A DNA stretch of 64,000 nt from Chenopodium formosanum (GCA_024500155.1 CM044869.1:50981898-51045897), one strand, 5' to 3'. Positions 35,125 through 46,122 are shown, counted from the first letter of the stretch. The notes: a model not told the origin generated them from the letters alone. Numbers and translations: made by a program.

Positions 35125-36524
35125 AAGTAATTCCTAAATTCTCTAACTAATGTAGATAGGGAAGTAGGGTCGAATCCACAGAGAAACTAATCTTTCTATT
35201 CCTAATTAACTAATATAATCTAGATTATGAGGTAACCAATATATATATTTGAATAATAAACTAAACTACGGAGATCAAGAATAAGGAGAAAATAATATAT
35301 AAAAGGATCTAGGGCATAGGTTCACCAATAAATAATATTCCAGGGTTGAATATAATAATCATTCATCAATGCATAATTAATCAGATCATAAAGGGCTTTC
35401 GCTACGTATTATAATCACACAATTAATTTACTGGTATTAAATCTCATCTTTCGAATCTCGACTTAACCATTTATAAATTAACCTGCCTATTAAAACTAGA
35501 CCTAAACATTAATTCTCATCTGTCGAATCTAGAATCAATATTGTCAAACTCATTCATAAAAGATCAGGCCTAATCTAGTCACAGAGCATTAAATCAATCA
35601 ATAGGAAATTAATCTAGCTTTGATAATTAACAACAATAATTTACCCCTTCATATTATTTATGGATCCCCACAAACCCTAGAAATAGAACTACTCACACAT
35701 AATAGGAACTAAACTAATCAAAACAATAAAACAAGTCATAAGGAATTGAAGGAATAAATATACTGAAATTAATAAAATAGAAATCGTACCGAATCGACGG
35801 AATTACAAACGAAGTTTAAGAACAAGAAAAAGAGTAAAGGTTTTGAGAGAGAAAATCTAAGTAGAGAGAGAAAAGTAGCAAGGGAGAGTAAAAAAAGTCC
35901 TAAAATTCCCTAAAAATTACATCCAAATACTAAGCAAGGAAATTCTACGCTAAACAAAACTAATCGGAGCCTAAACAAACCCCCTAAAACTCGCGCCCGG
36001 TCGGGCGCCGTACCGCCCGGCCGGGCCCGCCTTTTTGTTGCTAAAATCACCTCTCGCGCCCGGTCGGGCGCGTGCTCCGGGCGTGATGTTCTTTTCTTCT
36101 TTGCTCGCCCCGCTCGGCTGGGCGCGCCTTCGGGCGAGGCCTTAGGGCCCCGGGCGGAGCTCTTGGGCACCAATAACGGACTTTGATTGGGGCTTTACTC
36201 CTAAGCCCAATCGGATTTCCTCCTTGGGTCTTTGAACTCGGTCCAAACGCCTCGGGATCTCCAATACCGAGCCCTTAATCACCGATTTGCTTCTTCTAAC
36301 CGGCCTTGGGCTTCAATCAGTGGCAGTGCACCTCCAATGCTCGTAGTCGCTACTCGAAAATCCGGGAAAATGCTCCAAAAGTGCAATTTCCTACAAAACT
36401 CAACCAAAACTTCGAAAACACTAGAAAACACCAATTAGTAATAAAAGTGGCTTGAAAGAGCCAAAAACACTACTAATTATGACCAAGGGACGGGGGTAAA
36501 TCACTATATAAAATGGACATATCA
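35095..36524 (-). repeat. Athila 5' LTR
   Basis: 1430 bp, paired with 27426-28855. It is the promoter side of the element on the minus strand. TSD GGTTT follows at 36525-36529. Confidence 0.93.
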
Positions 36525-36755
36525 GGTTTTCACTTTGTCACTCTAGAGATTTTGAAGAGGAGTTTGGATACTCTATGGCAACAACTGTTCAAATGATAGG
36601 AGGAAATGAAGAATGTCTACTTTATCAGGTAGCCCTGAAAGACAAGCCATGGTCTGCACATCAAGTAAACTATATACATGAGAGCCAGAGTGACACTATT
36701 TGATTATTTGGATCTAAAACACCTAATTTGAGACTCTTTTAGGAACTTTTTTTGA
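36525..36755 (+). pseudogene. Right part of the duplicated transposase fragment
   Basis: 36530-36692 repeats 26674-26832 (TTTGAAGAGGAGTTTGGATA, ACAACTGTTCAAATGATAGG). It then jumps to a copy of 27331-27375 (GGATCTAAAACACCTAATTT, then gagactctttta). The ~500 bp between these in the original, including the SWIM region, are missing. Non-functional. Confidence 0.88.
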
Positions 36756-36904
36756 TCATTTTTTTTTTCAAAATTAATGTACTTTGTATTCTAAAACTAT
36801 ATTTTTTTTTTACTATATGACTAGTTTAATGAAAATGTGATTGACACTATTATTAGCATATCTTTATTTAGTTAAACGTTTAAATCAAGATCAGAGAATC
36901 CAAA

Positions 36905-37300
36905 CTACAATAGTGACCCTTTTAACAAAAAAAAAAATGAACCTTTTAACAGAAAAAAGTGACCCTTTTAACAGAAAAAAGTGACATTTTCACATAAAAA
37001 AGTAACCATTTACATAAAAGTGACTCTTTTTATACATAAAAGTGACTCTTTCATGAATATAAGTGATCCTTTTTCTACATAAAAGTGACCCTTTTCATAG
37101 CTAAAGTTACCCTTTCTAACAACTAAATCTACCTTTTTCTTGCTTAAAAGTTACCCTTTCTATAAGTAAAAGTTACCCTTTTATGCATAAAAGTTACCCT
37201 GTGTACTCACAATATTATCCCTTATCATGTATAAAGTTATTCTTTCTACGCATAGAAGTAACCCTTTCTATGCTACAAGTTCACCATTTTATGCAAAAAA
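36905..37300. repeat. AAAGTGACCCTTTT motif cluster C (spacer between convergent genes)
   Basis: Around eighteen imperfect units (AACAGAAAAAAGTGACCCTT, CATAAAAGTTACCCTTTTAT and variants), nearly all in plus orientation, lie between the transposase 3' end and the Ulp1-like gene 3' end. Confidence 0.85.
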
Positions 37301-37453
37301 AGTGACTAAGTTTATGTATGCACATACACACAACCAAAAACTTTACACTAAGTTTAATTACATCATTGAACTTAATGTATGCACATACATTAAGTTTTTT
37401 CATTGTTCAAAAAAAAAACCCCTGACCTGATCAGCTAATAACTATCAATCACA

Positions 37454-40400
37454 CTATTTAGAAGGAGTATACTTTTTTGCCTGCTTTTTTGCCCTTTTTC
37501 CTTTGGTCTTTTCTTCTTCTGCCTCAGCCTTTGCTATTGCTTCTGCTGCCATTTTTCTTTCTTCTGTTTCTTTCTTCTTCTTCTCAGCAATTGCAGCCTT
37601 TAATCTTTCTTCAACTCCATTGACATAAGCAGGATCTTTCTTCTTCTCGTTGAACTTGGGTAATTCTGACAACACATCATTCCTAGATTCATTCAAATCA
37701 CACAGCACCAGTGTGGTACAGATCACTCATCGCAAAAATTTCCTTCCAATAATCTCACAACAGGAAAAAAAAATTATCAATATGTAATTAATAAAAACAT
37801 TAGAAAGGAAAAAACTACAGAAACTATATAGATAATTACTGTTTTGAGTTCATTTAATTTGAACGATTCGCCAACAAAATGGAGCATGTGATACATGACA
37901 AAGACCCCACAGTCCAAAATGTCAACTTTATATTTTCTCCATTCCAACTCAACAACTTCAAACACATAAGAAGGTAGCTGAGAACTCTTTGGATGATTTC
38001 ATTTGCCAAGAAAAGCACCCATTTGAACACACTGACATAAAATACAAAAGTTTAGAATACATTAAAATCAAAAAAGTTAAAATGGAAACAATGAATCAAC
38101 AGAAACATAACAAAAAATAAACACAAACATACCATGTGTGAACACAATTCTTTTGTATAATCAAGAGCAGAATCACGCCAGATAACATTGTCAAGATAAT
38201 ATACCAACTCTTTTGTATGATTAATAACAAACAAAATATAGTGATTCTCAATAAGAATAGGAAAATAGATCTGAAATAGCAAAATTAAAAGAGATTTAGA
38301 CAGAGCATATCATAAACAGAACTCTTTAAAAGTTATGACATTAAGTTTAGCATAAACATACCAGATCAGCATCCATTATATCACATTCTGGATTCTCACA
38401 GCTCACCCAACCTTCCCATAGATCGTGCAAATCCTTAACAGGACTAGAAAGGTTACCTTTGCCAATATTGTCACAAACATTCAAGAATGCAAACTATTAA
38501 AGTATAAGATCTCATTAATATATATATAAAGTAAATGTGTTAAAATATAAAAAAAAAAAAAAAGAAATAACTTACACTTTTCCTCACACCAAAGAAGAAT
38601 TTTCGAGGACCAGTAGCCTCAAAACATGCTTTCTCATTCAAATACAGACAGTAGCAATCAATAATGCACCATCGAATCCTGAGTGGAGCAACAAGGGACA
38701 CCATGTCTTCTCTTGGAATTAAAAAATTCATTCCAAAAGTAACAAGGCTCTCACTGAAACAATATAAAATAAGATCAGCATTAAAAAAAATAGAGGAAAA
38801 AAAACAGATAAAAAAATAATTATCATAAAAAATGACACTTAACTTCCTATTCATTGAAACATCCTTCAACAAACAATAATCGAGAACTTCCAAATGTAAC
38901 TGAGGCAAATTCCTGAAAATCCGAGCATTGCCCTTCAAAAACAGAGTTACAAAAGGCACCTGCACACCTACTGGTCCACAGTCCAAAGAGCATAGAGATT
39001 TATTTGCTCTGATGATACGTCCAGCAGGTTCATTTTGATCAATATGCCTAACAGGAATATTTTCAGTAGGATCAGGAATGATACCAGAAGGTCCAAAACC
39101 ATTAAGACCTTCATTAACCATTTTTCCATGACCATTGTCATCATCCTTAGGAATATCTTCATTCAAACCTTGTGCAGGTTCTTTTTCAGGAACAACATCT
39201 TTATCACCTTCTGTAGGTTCATAAAAACCACGAAACAAATCATGTACAGACTTCATTTTATTACACTCATCAATTAAACCATCTAAAATCTTCAGATAAT
39301 GAGGATCAGAGAGTAGTTGTTCAGTTTGAGAAACTGGATCAGAATCATCAGAAGATAATGAAACACTTCTGCGATAAGTAATCAGCTCATTCAAGGTTTG
39401 AAAACCAGTTGACTGAACAAATAATAAAACATCCATATTTCATTTAAACAAAAGAAATGTTTCATGAACAACCTACAAACATATGAACAAAAATAAATAA
39501 ATAAATAAATAAATGTTACAAATAAAAATAATAAAATAAGTAAAAATTCAAAATATATGCTTAAAGTGACCCTTTTAAATGCATAAAGTGAACCTTTTAA
39601 ATGCATAAAGTTACCCTTTTATATGCATAAAGTAACCCTTTTAACTAAATATTTAGGATAACTTTAATGCATATAAAGGGTAACTTTGGTGCAAATAAAG
39701 GGTAAATTTTGTACACAAAAGGGGTAACTTTTTTTTTTTTTTGACAACCAAAAGGGTAACTTTTGTGCACATAAAGCAATAATAACTAAACATATAAAAA
39801 AACAGAACACTTACATTAGTTGAAATTTCTTTAATTTCTTCATCGGTCTTAATACCTTCTGGAAGCTCAAATGCAACAATGCGGCCAGTTGTACCACTTG
39901 TAGAAGCACCCTTATCATATCCCAAAGTAGGAGGTTTCTTAAAAACAGTTTCCCTAAAATTAAGCTGTGACACAGGATATGTAAAATTATCCAACGGTCC
40001 TTGCCCATAACCACCAGCTTTGATCTCTAACTTAATCCGCTTCTTAATCTTTGCATCCATCCAATGTTGAATCAAAGGAAGAGTACTACTTTCCTTTTCA
40101 CCTTGAAAATTTAAATGATGAAAATACATAATTTGCAAAGCCAGCAAACAACCACTAACATTTTGAGCAGTTTCATCATTCTTATACTTCTGAACAGCCT
40201 TCTTTAACTTTTTCAAAACATATGAACACCAATCGAAAGTTTTAATTTCATCAACTTCTTCAACAGCTTTCAGCAACTTCAATGAAACAATCCTATTAGT
40301 AGTAGGAGCTAAAAATCTAGACATAGCTTGAAGAACAAAACACCTCTTAAATTCTTCCCCTCCATCAACCAAATCAACCATCCGAGACTCCAATTTTGAC

Positions 40401-42232
40401 AAATGAAGAGGTTGCTTACCAGAAAGACCATAATCAGATCTCCATGCCTGAATGATATGTTTATCTACATTTTCATCTTCAGAATTTTTATTAAGTTCAG
40501 GAACGCAAATATCACTCAAAGGCAAGCAAAACACATCGCATATATCATTTCTAGTAACAACAAATTCTTTACCAATAGCAATGGTAAACATGCAGCTACC
40601 ACCATTGAAATTTTCAACAAGCCAAGGTAGCATTTGACGATTAAGAGTTTTCAATTTTAGATGTAATAAACCACCAAAACCAATTTCTTCAACAGCCTGT
40701 TTTTGCTTAGGACTAAAGTTCTGCAACAAAATTTCCAATGAATATGGTCTACACCTTGCAATCAAGCTTCTTTGCTCCCTATATAATAAAAAAATGTAAC
40801 TGAAACAGTATAAACTAAAAACAAAATATAATTAAAAAATGCAAAAAAAAACTATGTATGTTTACACAAAAGACTCAGAATCAAAATCAGCAAGCATTTC
40901 ATAATCAGAATCTTGCACTGTTTTAGCTTTCTTAGGTACAATTTTGGCCTTCTTAGGAACTATTTTGGCCTTCTCAGACTCTGGTTTGGCATTCTTAGAA
41001 ATAATTAAGCCCTTCTCAGGAATTGTCACGGCCTTTTTAGGTACTGCTTTGCTCTTCTCAGGAACTGTCTGGGCCTTTTTAGGTACTGATTTACCCTTAG
41101 CAGGCTCTTTAGGCTTTCCTTTTCCTTTTGTAGGCAATTTATAACGATATCCACCTATTGAACCACCTGTATCTAATTATTACAGAGAAATAACAAAAAA
41201 ATTACAACTTCAGAAATTACTCATGGAAAAATTTAGAATAATGTGCATAAATGACCCTTTTAAATGCATAAAGTAACCCTTTTAATAGCACAAAGTGACT
41301 CTTTTAACAGCACAAAGTGACCCTTTTAACAGCACAAAGTGACCCTTTTAACAGCAAAAAGTGACCCTTTTATATGCATAAAGTGACCCTTTTAACAGCA
41401 TAAAGTGACCCTTTAAACACAAGTAACCCTTTTAACTGAAAAAGTTACCCATGTAACAACATACAGTGACCCCTTTTAACAGCATAAAGTGATCCTTCTA
41501 ACATCATAAAGTGAACATTGTCAAAGCATATAAATGACACATATGTCTATTACTCAAACACAATGAACAATGCACAAACACAATGCACATATGCATGTTA
41601 ATCAAACACAAATGCACAAACACAATGCACATATGCATGTTAATCAAACACAGATACACAAACACAATGCACAAACACAATGCACATATGCATGTTAATC
41701 AAACACAGATACACAAACACAATGCACAAACACAATGCACATATGCATGTTAATCAAACACAGATACAGAAACACAATGCACAAACACAATGCACATATG
41801 CCTATTATACTCATACTCAAACCAAAACATAAAACCTAAACCTAAAATCAGTTTAATTAGCATTCTCTGCTAAAAACCTAACATGCAAAATTAAAAGAAT
41901 AATAAGCAATGATAAAAAAATTATGAAAATAAACATGAAAAATAGGTATAACATTAAACAACACAACAACACATATATAACAAATTTTTAACCAATTATA
42001 AACAATGAACAAAAAAATAAAGCAAAATTAAACATATTAACTTCAAAATTCAAATTCAATTATCAGAATCTGCATGAAAAATCAAGTGAAAACTATAAAA
42101 ATAACATGCACTACTAATTCAACATATATAAGCAAAAATTCAATTGAAAATTTTGGAAAAGTGATGAAAAATTTAAGTAAACACACCTTCTTCAACATCT
42201 GAAGACTTCTTTGTAATGTTCTTCTTAACCAT
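37454..42232 (-). CDS. Ulp1-like (C48) cysteine peptidase gene carried by the Mutator element
   Basis: A multi-exon gene. Exon 1 is 42232-42187 (MVKKNITKKSSDVEE, donor GTGTGT). Exon 2 is from about 41168 with Lys/Pro/Ala repeats of the type VPKKAKIVPKKAKTV. Exon 3 is about 40773-39815 (LPWLVENFNGGSCMFTIAIG, RNDICDVFCLPLSD, HLNFQGEKESSTLPLIQHWM; perhaps a DUF1985-like or plant-mobile-domain-like region). Further exons are 39412 to about 38849, about 38755-38570, about 38500-38362, 38276-38130 and about 37980-37840, and the last ends at 37454 with a Lys/Glu/Ala-rich tail. The peptidase domain shows DADLIYFPILIENHYILFV (catalytic His), VYYLDN (Asp) and ILDCGVFVMYHML (Cys). The residue six before the Cys, Gln in active Ulp1/SENP enzymes, is Lys here. 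Such proteins would cleave SUMO-like conjugates; activity is not assured. No internal stop seen in the exons read. Confidence 0.72.
39555..39780. repeat. AAAGTGACCCTTTT motif cluster D (Ulp1-like gene intron)
   Basis: Four plus-orientation units (39557-39645, AAAGTGACCCTTTTAAATGC type) are followed by about five in minus orientation (AAAGGGTAACTTT, 39655-39775). This is the only cluster with both orientations, so it forms a large imperfect inverted repeat. Confidence 0.85.
41245..41520. repeat. AAAGTGACCCTTTT motif cluster E (Ulp1-like gene intron 1)
   Basis: About fourteen units, the most regular being AGCACAAAGTGACCCTTTTA, with a period of about 21-22 bp. Confidence 0.88.
41560..41815. repeat. 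55-bp tandem repeat in intron 1 of the Ulp1-like gene
   Basis: The string GCACATATGCATGTTAATCA recurs at 41585, 41627, 41682 and 41737, with a partial copy at 41792. Spacing is 42, 55, 55 and 55 bp. Units consist of ACACAATGCAC-type strings. Direct tandem repeats without distinct spacers. Confidence 0.88.
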
Positions 42233-42960
42233 TGCAGAATAAAACATTACAAAAATCGAAAACAAAAACAAAATTAAAATACCTAAAAATCGAATAATCA
42301 AAACAACTTAAACTAACAAAAATCGCAAAAAAAATAAGTAAACGAACCTGAATATAGCAAATAAACTTCGAAATTCAAATGCACAGAGCAACAATCGATT
42401 GTAGAAGATAGATTGAAGAGAGCGAAAATGGTGTTCGAAGAGAGAGAAAATGGCGAATTGAGGAAGAAACAAGAGAGAGAAAGTAGTTTGCTGAATAATG
42501 AAGAAGAAAGAGAAAATTTCGCTTTTTGTTAAATTTGAAAAACCTGTCGCGCACGTGTGAGTAAAAAAGGAAACAATATTTGTTTCCTTTAAGCAGTTGA
42601 TTTACACTAAATTAGTGTAAATCCGCCTTTAATGAACATTTGTGAAATAAATTAACGTTGTCGTTAAATCTTACCATTGTTTCGCGTATTTCCAAGGTGC
42701 TTCAATTTATTCATTTATTTTTTTATTACACCGCTTCAACTTATTTAAGTTACATGTATTTTTAATTTGTATTTTGAACTCTTAGATAAATAAATCCGTA
42801 AGCATATGGTTTGATTAGATCAGATTGACTTTTATTTTTATATTTTGTTACTAAGTAATTTATGATGAAAGATGCCGTATGTTTTTATGATCTAATTTAT
42901 AAGTATGTACGGGGAAATAATAAATAGAAACACTTTATTTCATTCTAATAATTTTTTCAA

Positions 42961-42987
42961 TCCGTGCATCGCACAGGTCTAATCTAG
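42961..42987 (+). mobile_element. Candidate Helitron 3' terminus
   Basis: TCCGTGCATCGCACAGG can fold as a short hairpin and is followed by TCTAATCTAG and then T, the CTAG|T ending of Helitrons. The same ending (CCGTGCATGACACGAGATCTAACCTAG|T) closes the complete Helitron at 45629-46122 on the other strand. The 5' end of this copy was not found; it may lie in 42630-42960 just right of the Mutator element. Confidence 0.55.
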
Positions 42988-43018
42988 TTTTGTTTAAACG
43001 AGAAGATATTACCTATGT

Positions 43019-43115
43019 TTTTTTTTTGGTGTTTAGAGAGCCACAAGGGCGGGGGTGAAAATCGATCCCAGGATCTTCTGAAATCGGGAGGGAAACTCTA
43101 ACCACTTGAGTTGTC
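43019..43115 (-). mobile_element. SINE, short copy
   Basis: On the minus strand: a tRNA-like head with A box (ACTCAAGTGGTTAGAG) and B box (GGGATCGATTTTC), ending in AAACACCAAAAAAAAA. It is flanked by CCTATGT at 43012-43018 and 43116-43122. The 3' tail matches that of the SINE at 44518-44679. Confidence 0.65.
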
Positions 43116-43188
43116 CCTATGTGATTGCAAATTTGCAACTTATTGCTAGACGTGATTTATGGGTGTTGTTTGACTAAATTTTATAATA

Positions 43189-43223
43189 CTCCATCAATTT
43201 TACAATGGTAGTCCCATTTAGAT

Positions 43224-43256
<33 letters not shown>

Positions 43257-43482
43257 TGAAAAACCCATTTAGAATCTTTTGGCTATTAAAAATTAGAGAA
43301 AATGTTCTAAATTTCTCTCTCTATACAAGAACAAATATAGTCATGTGAGATTTAGTTTTATTCGTCTAATTTTTATGATTTTTGCTAGTATGAGATTAAA
43401 GATATTTGAGATTAAAGATATTTGCGATCAAAGATTTGCATCGATACACGTAAATGAGACTAACATTATGAAACGTAGGGAG
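43189..43482. mobile_element. Stowaway-type MITE
   Basis: Left end CTCCATCAATTTTACAATGG. Right end, read from the other side, CTCCCTACGTTTCATAATGT. The TA target duplications are at 43187-43188 and 43483-43484. 294 bp, non-coding, with an internal T run at about 43228-43255. Confidence 0.8.
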
Positions 43483-43484
43483 TA

Positions 43485-44502
43485 ATAATATTTTATTTCC
43501 TAAAAAAATCAATTGAGGTATACAATTAATTATACAAAATTAACAATTTAAATAGAAATACAATATTATTTAAAATTTTAATTTAAATAAGGCAAATTTG
43601 CAAATCTATATAGGGAATATGTAATTTCATAATCTAATATTTATCATGTCCATAACATAAGAAGGTCATTACCAAAATATGTAAAACACTGTTTTCCTAT
43701 GTAATGACCATAAGTAGTTTACCTATTCCACAAACAAGCTCGTGAAAAATTAATTACATTTTTTCAAATCAAATTGATGGGACTCAAAAAGAAAAAAAAT
43801 GAAGGGTTGTCTTCTCTGATTAACAGTCGAAAAAATGCCAATCATTTAACTAAATCACTATGGCAATGGTCACTATGATATTAAAAAACACTTATGCGGG
43901 TAATCCTTCCTTAACAAGTACTTAAAAATGAGATTGTTGTCGTTGAGATTTTTTAATGAACAAAAACCTAAAAATTAAAAGTAAAATCAACAAAACGCTA
44001 AGTCGAGCTTCTAAATTTCCCCCTTAAAGAAAGTCCAGATTTGTTGGTGTTGTCTTCTTCCTATAATTTTCCTGATGTGACAGATAGAACGTGGATGGGT
44101 ACAGTGGAATGAGGTAAACTGGTGAAGGCCCAAAAATATACCACCATTGATGAACAATTTTAATTGTAAGTATAATTTTCAAAATTAATTAACATAAAAA
44201 AAAATAGATTAGATTTTCATAATTTATAAATATGTATTTCTAAATAAAATACATGTATTAAAAAGAATACATATTATAAATATAATTTTAATACATTATG
44301 GATATTAAAACTAATTCAAAATAAAAATCAAAATACAAAATATGGACCAATTAGATTTCGCCATATCAGCAATTATGGTGCCTTTTTTAAAGATTGACAT
44401 TGTAGAATTTTCATATAAGATATACTACATGAAAATCCTTAAATCTAGTGCCAACTACTATAGTACTTACTACTTACGACTCTAGTTAGCAAAGTACGGA
44501 GT
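43485..44502. other. Spacer between MITE and SINE
   Basis: AT-rich with no gene or clear element. The string tacggagta at 44495 is a lone Stowaway-like end. Confidence 0.4.
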
Positions 44503-44517
44503 AAACGTTTCTAAGTT

Positions 44518-44679
44518 ATCAATTAGTTGTTGGTGTAGTGGTGATTGAGACTACACTTGGTAGGGAGGACCTGTATTTGATCCCCGCAACAATAATTGGG
44601 AGAAGAATGGAACCTAACCACCTAGAACTGATCCGAATCCGGATTAGCCCAAACGATGAACCGGGTAAAACACCAAAAA
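44518..44679 (+). mobile_element. tRNA-derived SINE with 15-bp target duplication
   Basis: The TSD AAACGTTTCTAAGTT occurs at 44503-44517 and 44680-44694. The A box lies in TTGGTGTAGTGGTGATTGAG and the B box in TATTTGATCCCCGC, matching RNA polymerase III promoter elements. The tail is AAAACACCAAAAAA. 162 bp. It lies about 80 bp upstream of the F-box start codon, inside the gene's likely leader. Confidence 0.85.
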
Positions 44680-44984
44680 AAACGTTTCTAAGTTTCGATT
44701 TTGTTCAAAAACAAAAAAAAAGTTCCAATTTCTCCCCTTGAAATCCTGTTCTTATACAATGGTGGACGAATTACCGACGGATTTGTGGACGCAGATCTTA
44801 GCGAGGCTGCCGGTGAAAATCTTAATAAGATTGAGGTGTGTTTGTAAAAGCTGGTGTTCTTTAATTGATTCTTCTGATTTTATTTTTTTGCATCATCAAA
44901 TTTACCACAACAAACCCAAGTATGTGATGGCCATGGGATTATATAAATCTACCGTTTATAGTATCGACACATTAAAAAATAATA

Positions 44985-45250
44985 CTACCTCCGTTTTTAT
45001 TTAGTTGACACGTTTTGACTTTAACACTATTCACACACCTCCATTTGACCGTGTTTTGTGCTTTATACATAATGAAAAATATAGTCATGTGGGATCTTGA
45101 CCATCTTGTTAGATTCGTCACGTTATATACTTTTAAAATATTAACTTTTCATAATTTTTGCTTATCGATAATTAAAGATATTAATGATTGAATAAGTGTA
45201 TTGACAAACGTGACTAAAGAAACATGTCAACTAAAAAGAAACGGAAGAAG
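44985..45250. mobile_element. Stowaway-type MITE in the F-box gene
   Basis: Left end CTACCTCCGTTTTTATTTAG, right end read from the other side CTTCTTCCGTTTCTTTTTAG, both followed by TTGACA. TA duplications at 44983-44984 and 45251-45252. 266 bp. It carries stop codons into the F-box frame. Confidence 0.9.
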
Positions 45251-45628
45251 TAATGTACTTTTATACTTTTATGGATTAATTTTGATAAAAGTACATTATT
45301 GGCCTGATAATTGTGTTGTATCAGCAAAGAACTCTTATGGATTAATTTTGATACTTTTCTTTGAGATACTTTATAATCCTTGCATTCGAAAGTTGTTAGT
45401 CATTCCTCCTTGTCCTTTGATTTCTATGGGATATAGCATAGGTTATTGGCTAGGTGTTGCTCCGTTTAGTAAGGATTATAAGTTGCTTGCTTACGGGTAT
45501 CTTAATCTTCTCGAGTTTTCAATCGCGATTTATTCATTAAACGATCGCCTTTGGAGGATCAAAGATAGGTCGGATGCTCACGTTCGAGGCATTTCAAGTT
45601 TTATAGATGGGGATAAATTTAATTGTAA

Positions 45629-46122
45629 CTAGGTTAGATCTCGTGTCATGCACGGTGATCTATAGTTATAAATTAAATTATCCCTCTACGATGCACGATA
45701 TAATAAATTTATTTGAAATAAATATATTTTATATATGTACCTCATATGAGGAAAAAAAATATAGAAGCATAACCATTAATTGCAATGATTTTTGGATCTA
45801 AATAATTTTAAAGATAGTAAAAATTTAACCAAATTATACAATACGGAGTACTCTTAAACCGAGAGTAATTATATTTGGAATCCAGATAGTTTTTTTTTTT
45901 ATAAATCCATAATAATGTAAAAAAAAATATAGAAATAACATATTATAATAATTGTCTTAAAAAAATATACTCTGTGTATATAATTTAATAATTTAAGGTA
46001 AAAAATAAGAAGGTTTTAAAAAATAAGTAAAAATAAAAATAAGAATATGATGTCAGCAATTGATTTAGGCGGGAAATTTTTTTACCACAATTTGACATCT
46101 GTACAATTTAAATAGGGGACGA
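45629..46122 (-). mobile_element. Short non-autonomous Helitron in the F-box gene
   Basis: On the minus strand it starts TCGTCCCCTATTTAAATTGT and ends CTAACCTAG after a GTGCATGACAC near-hairpin. It is inserted between A (45628) and T (46123), the Helitron rule, without TSD. 494 bp, AT-rich, non-coding. Subtracting it restores the F-box frame exactly (GDKFNCN joined to FSGCYF), which fixes both borders. Confidence 0.88.

Larger units (their letters stand above)
27426..36524 (-). mobile_element. Athila-type Gypsy retrotransposon, internally deleted
   Basis: LTRs of 1430 bp each and the TSD GGTTT (27421-27425, 36525-36529). The minus-strand PBS next to the right LTR reads CGTCGTTGCCGGGG, the tRNA-Asp type used by Athila/Tat. 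The polypurine tract (GGCTTGGGGGAGTTT) abuts the left LTR. In transcription order: RT/RNase H, integrase, a GC-palindrome spacer, then an Athila ORF-1 (env-position) protein. Gag, protease and the start of RT are missing: the PBS is followed within about 40 bases by mid-RT. It inserted into the duplicated transposase fragment. Confidence 0.92.
24112..42630. mobile_element. Mutator-like element with FAR1-type transposase and Ulp1-like gene (ends approximate)
   Basis: A transposase gene on the plus strand (24400-27364) and a Ulp1-like gene on the minus strand (37454-42232) converge. This gene pair is the mark of Ulp1-carrying MULEs (Kaonashi in Arabidopsis, CUMULE in melon). Both ends show a palindrome followed by a CACGTG: left TGTACAGTATTTTTACTGTACATCAGACTG (24130-24155 region), right TTTACACTAATTTAGTGTAA then TCAACTGCTT read from the other side (42590-42625). 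I could not find a clean 9-bp TSD, so the borders are uncertain. Athila (27426-36524) is nested in it; without that the element is about 9.4 kb. Confidence 0.7.

Noticed and set aside
41560..41815. CRISPR-like array
   Set aside because: Plant nuclear DNA; the 55-bp units are direct tandem copies with no unique spacers.
44518..44679. A tRNA gene (A and B boxes present)
   Set aside because: No cloverleaf or anticodon arm; the 15-bp TSD and A-rich tail identify a SINE.
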